From Pedobacter steynii (GTDB taxonomy: Bacteria > Bacteroidota > Bacteroidia > Sphingobacteriales > Sphingobacteriaceae), in NCBI RefSeq assembly GCF_900103665.1, contig NZ_FNGY01000004.1, forward strand, positions 310,001 to 374,000: a DNA stretch of 64,000 nucleotides, given 5' to 3'. Each line of letters begins with the position of its first letter. Position 1 is the stretch's first letter. The translations under genes were made by a program, and so were the position numbers. Under the pieces are notes generated by a model. That model saw only the letters and a list, made by a program, of their open reading frames with translations. It was not told the DNA's origin and searched no databases. Shown piece after piece: positions 62,653-64,000 of this stretch.

Positions 62653-64000
62653 TTATTTGATCAGGAACCAGCCATACCCTCCTGCAGGTATGGTTACGCT
62701 AAGAAAAGCTTCCTGCTTTCCATTGAGCTCCAGTATGGTTTCTTTACCATCCTGATCCGATATTTTAGCATTTCCTTTTAAACCGGTATAATAAAGTGGT
62801 ACTTTCAGTTTTTTGGTGATCGCTTTGTCTGTCGGGTTAAAAACCGCCAGCATCCCTTTTTCCTCCAGTTGTGAATTGACATGCAGGATGGCATCCAGGT
62901 CTCTACCTGTAGGCCTTGAAACATGAATAATATCCGAGGTTAAAATTTCGCGATGTTGTTTAAACCAGTTTACCCATTTGGTCACCATTGCTTTGGTTTC
63001 AGGCGTATCATACAATCTATTGCCCCTTACGGTGAATTGGCAGCCACTCGCCAAATGCTGGAACAAGCCAACCTCATACCGGTCCAGATTCTGAGCCAAC
63101 GGTTCAAGGCCTACCCTTGAATCATTGGTATAAAAACCTACCAGCTGTAATGTCATCCAACCCATTGTTGGGGTTTTATGCCAGGTACCATCATAGATAT
63201 ACTGACGGCCCAGCAACAATTGTTGTTGTGGCGTTAGATTGGCACTAGCCTCCCGGTAACCCATTCCCGTTGCGGTTTGACCATTTAGAAAATACCAGTC
63301 CGGAATAGGTGCATACATATTGCGTCTCTGAAGTTCATGAAGTACACTTACCTGCTGTTTCCACTGCTGCCATTGTGAATCATATAAATTGGTATGGTGC
63401 GCATGCTCCGTCGAAGCACAGACATCCCCATGATAAGGACCATCCATATTATAAGTCATTACGCCCGTTTTATCAAAAAACTCCCACATTTTCGGATAAT
63501 ACTCATCCTGCCATTTACTGGCGATACAAACACTTTGACCAAATAAGCTCCCAGGTTTATGGGTTAGCGGATCTATACAATCTACGTCCTTACCTCTTCC
63601 TCTGGAAGCCACCTGCAGCTCGTATCCACCCATCACGATTTTTTTGGCAGCAGCATAAGTGGAGATTTCCTTCCATAAGCCTACATAGTCTGCATCCAGC
63701 TTATCGTGAGAAATTCCCGGCCAGGCCATAATGTCAAGGCGTTCAAATCCCAATTCTCCCATCTGGTCGATAAAATTTTTCAGGTCCTTTCTATTGTGTG
63801 AAGTTATCCCGCCGCTAATCAGAGATTCTGTAACCTGTGGGGCCAGTTTCCGGTAAAATTTACGGTGTGCAAGGCTCTGGCGCTCGCGGTCATCGTCGTC
63901 GTGTAATAATTCAAATGTCGTAAATGAAGTAAATTGCTGATTGGATTTTAATGTTTCCGAAGGACCCATGGGAACGCGGCTCACCAATAGGTTATGGTGA
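62653..64000 (-). CDS. Clan GH-D-like (alpha-galactosidase-type) protein, 5' end beyond window
   Basis: About 449 codons are open to the right edge with no stop, so the N-terminus is missing. Counting from the in-frame TTG codon at 63987, a TIM-barrel half is visible: FERLDIMAWPG, KKIVMGGYELQ and GVMTYNMDGPYHGD, whose Asp (about 182) sits where GH27/36 nucleophiles do. The C-terminus is a beta-sandwich (LAVFNPTDKAITKKLKVPLY ending GGYGWFLIK) like alpha-galactosidase C-terminal domains. No close named family is recognised. It heads the visible part of the right minus-strand operon. Confidence 0.6.
   Translation of the reverse strand, partial: HHNLLVSRVPMGPSETLKSNQQFTSFTTFELLHDDDDRERQSLAHRKFYRKLAPQVTESLISGGITSHNRKDLKNFIDQMGELGFERLDIMAWPGISHDKLDADYVGLWKEISTYAAAKKIVMGGYELQVASRGRGKDVDCIDPLTHKPGSLFGQSVCIASKWQDEYYPKMWEFFDKTGVMTYNMDGPYHGDVCASTEHAHHTNLYDSQWQQWKQQVSVLHELQRRNMYAPIPDWYFLNGQTATGMGYREASANLTPQQQLLLGRQYIYDGTWHKTPTMGWMTLQLVGFYTNDSRVGLEPLAQNLDRYEVGLFQHLASGCQFTVRGNRLYDTPETKAMVTKWVNWFKQHREILTSDIIHVSRPTGRDLDAILHVNSQLEEKGMLAVFNPTDKAITKKLKVPLYYTGLKGNAKISDQDGKETILELNGKQEAFLSVTIPAGGYGWFLIK

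Overview
The window looks like a chromosomal segment of a Bacteroidota member of the Sphingobacteriaceae, most like Pedobacter. This genus-level guess rests on gene content and style and was not tested by database search. Supporting signs are SusC/SusD pairs, many SPII lipoproteins, A/C-rich leaders instead of Shine-Dalgarno sites, and near-consensus TTG-N19/20-TAnnTTTG promoters. I saw no rRNA, tRNA, CRISPR array, insertion sequence or phage gene.

Region A (1-26.4 kb, all minus strand) is a large polysaccharide-utilisation locus (PUL). In transcription order it holds an operator/leader with a 20-codon ORF (about 26.37-26.54 kb), susC2-susD2, a fasciclin/discoidin lipoprotein and a DUF5007-like lipoprotein. 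These are followed by susC1-susD1, a fasciclin lipoprotein, a DUF5008/delta-60-repeat lipoprotein, a degenerate phosphodiesterase/LamG lipoprotein, a DUF1735 lipoprotein and a PKD/discoidin lipoprotein. After a 445-bp gap with a hairpin terminator come four glycosidases: GH95, a GH27/GH36-like enzyme, GH92 and a GH20 that runs off the left edge. Fucosidase, galactosidase, mannosidase and hexosaminidase together would fit trimming of glycoprotein N- or O-glycans; that is inference.

Region B (26.9-34.2 kb) has xylulokinase and xylose isomerase on the plus strand, a strong bidirectional terminator, a minus-strand GH92 with an N-terminal discoidin domain, a plus-strand AraC-type regulator and a yjdF-like gene.

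Region C (34.2-41.0 kb, plus) is a TMEM220-like membrane protein gene followed by a complete eboABCDEF cluster. Ebo clusters are known from cyanobacteria, Bacteroidota, some Pseudomonas and eustigmatophyte plastids, and are tied to synthesis or movement of an unknown metabolite. A LacI-family repressor gene converges on eboF and overlaps its 3' end by 35 bp. Divergent from lacI, region D (42.1-49.3 kb, plus) encodes a c-type cytochrome, a ThuA-domain protein, a PVC-type heme-binding dehydrogenase-like lipoprotein, an MFS transporter and a second GH95.

The most informative regulatory signal is an exact 12-bp palindrome, GCAATCGATTGC, that I found three times: before xylB, before the TMEM220-ebo operon, and between lacI and the cytochrome operon. 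In each case its right half supplies the TTG of a promoter whose -7 box lies 19-20 bp downstream. This predicts one LacI regulon joining xylose catabolism, the ebo metabolite system and a periplasmic redox/GH95 operon.

Region E (49.3-64.0 kb, all minus) holds a small DoxX-like membrane protein, a purple-acid-phosphatase-like enzyme, two tandem paralogous TIM-barrel proteins of a family I cannot name, a divergent GH92, a GH43-like enzyme with discoidin and FN3 modules, a 49-codon secreted ORF, a GH35 beta-galactosidase, and a clan GH-D-like protein running off the right edge.
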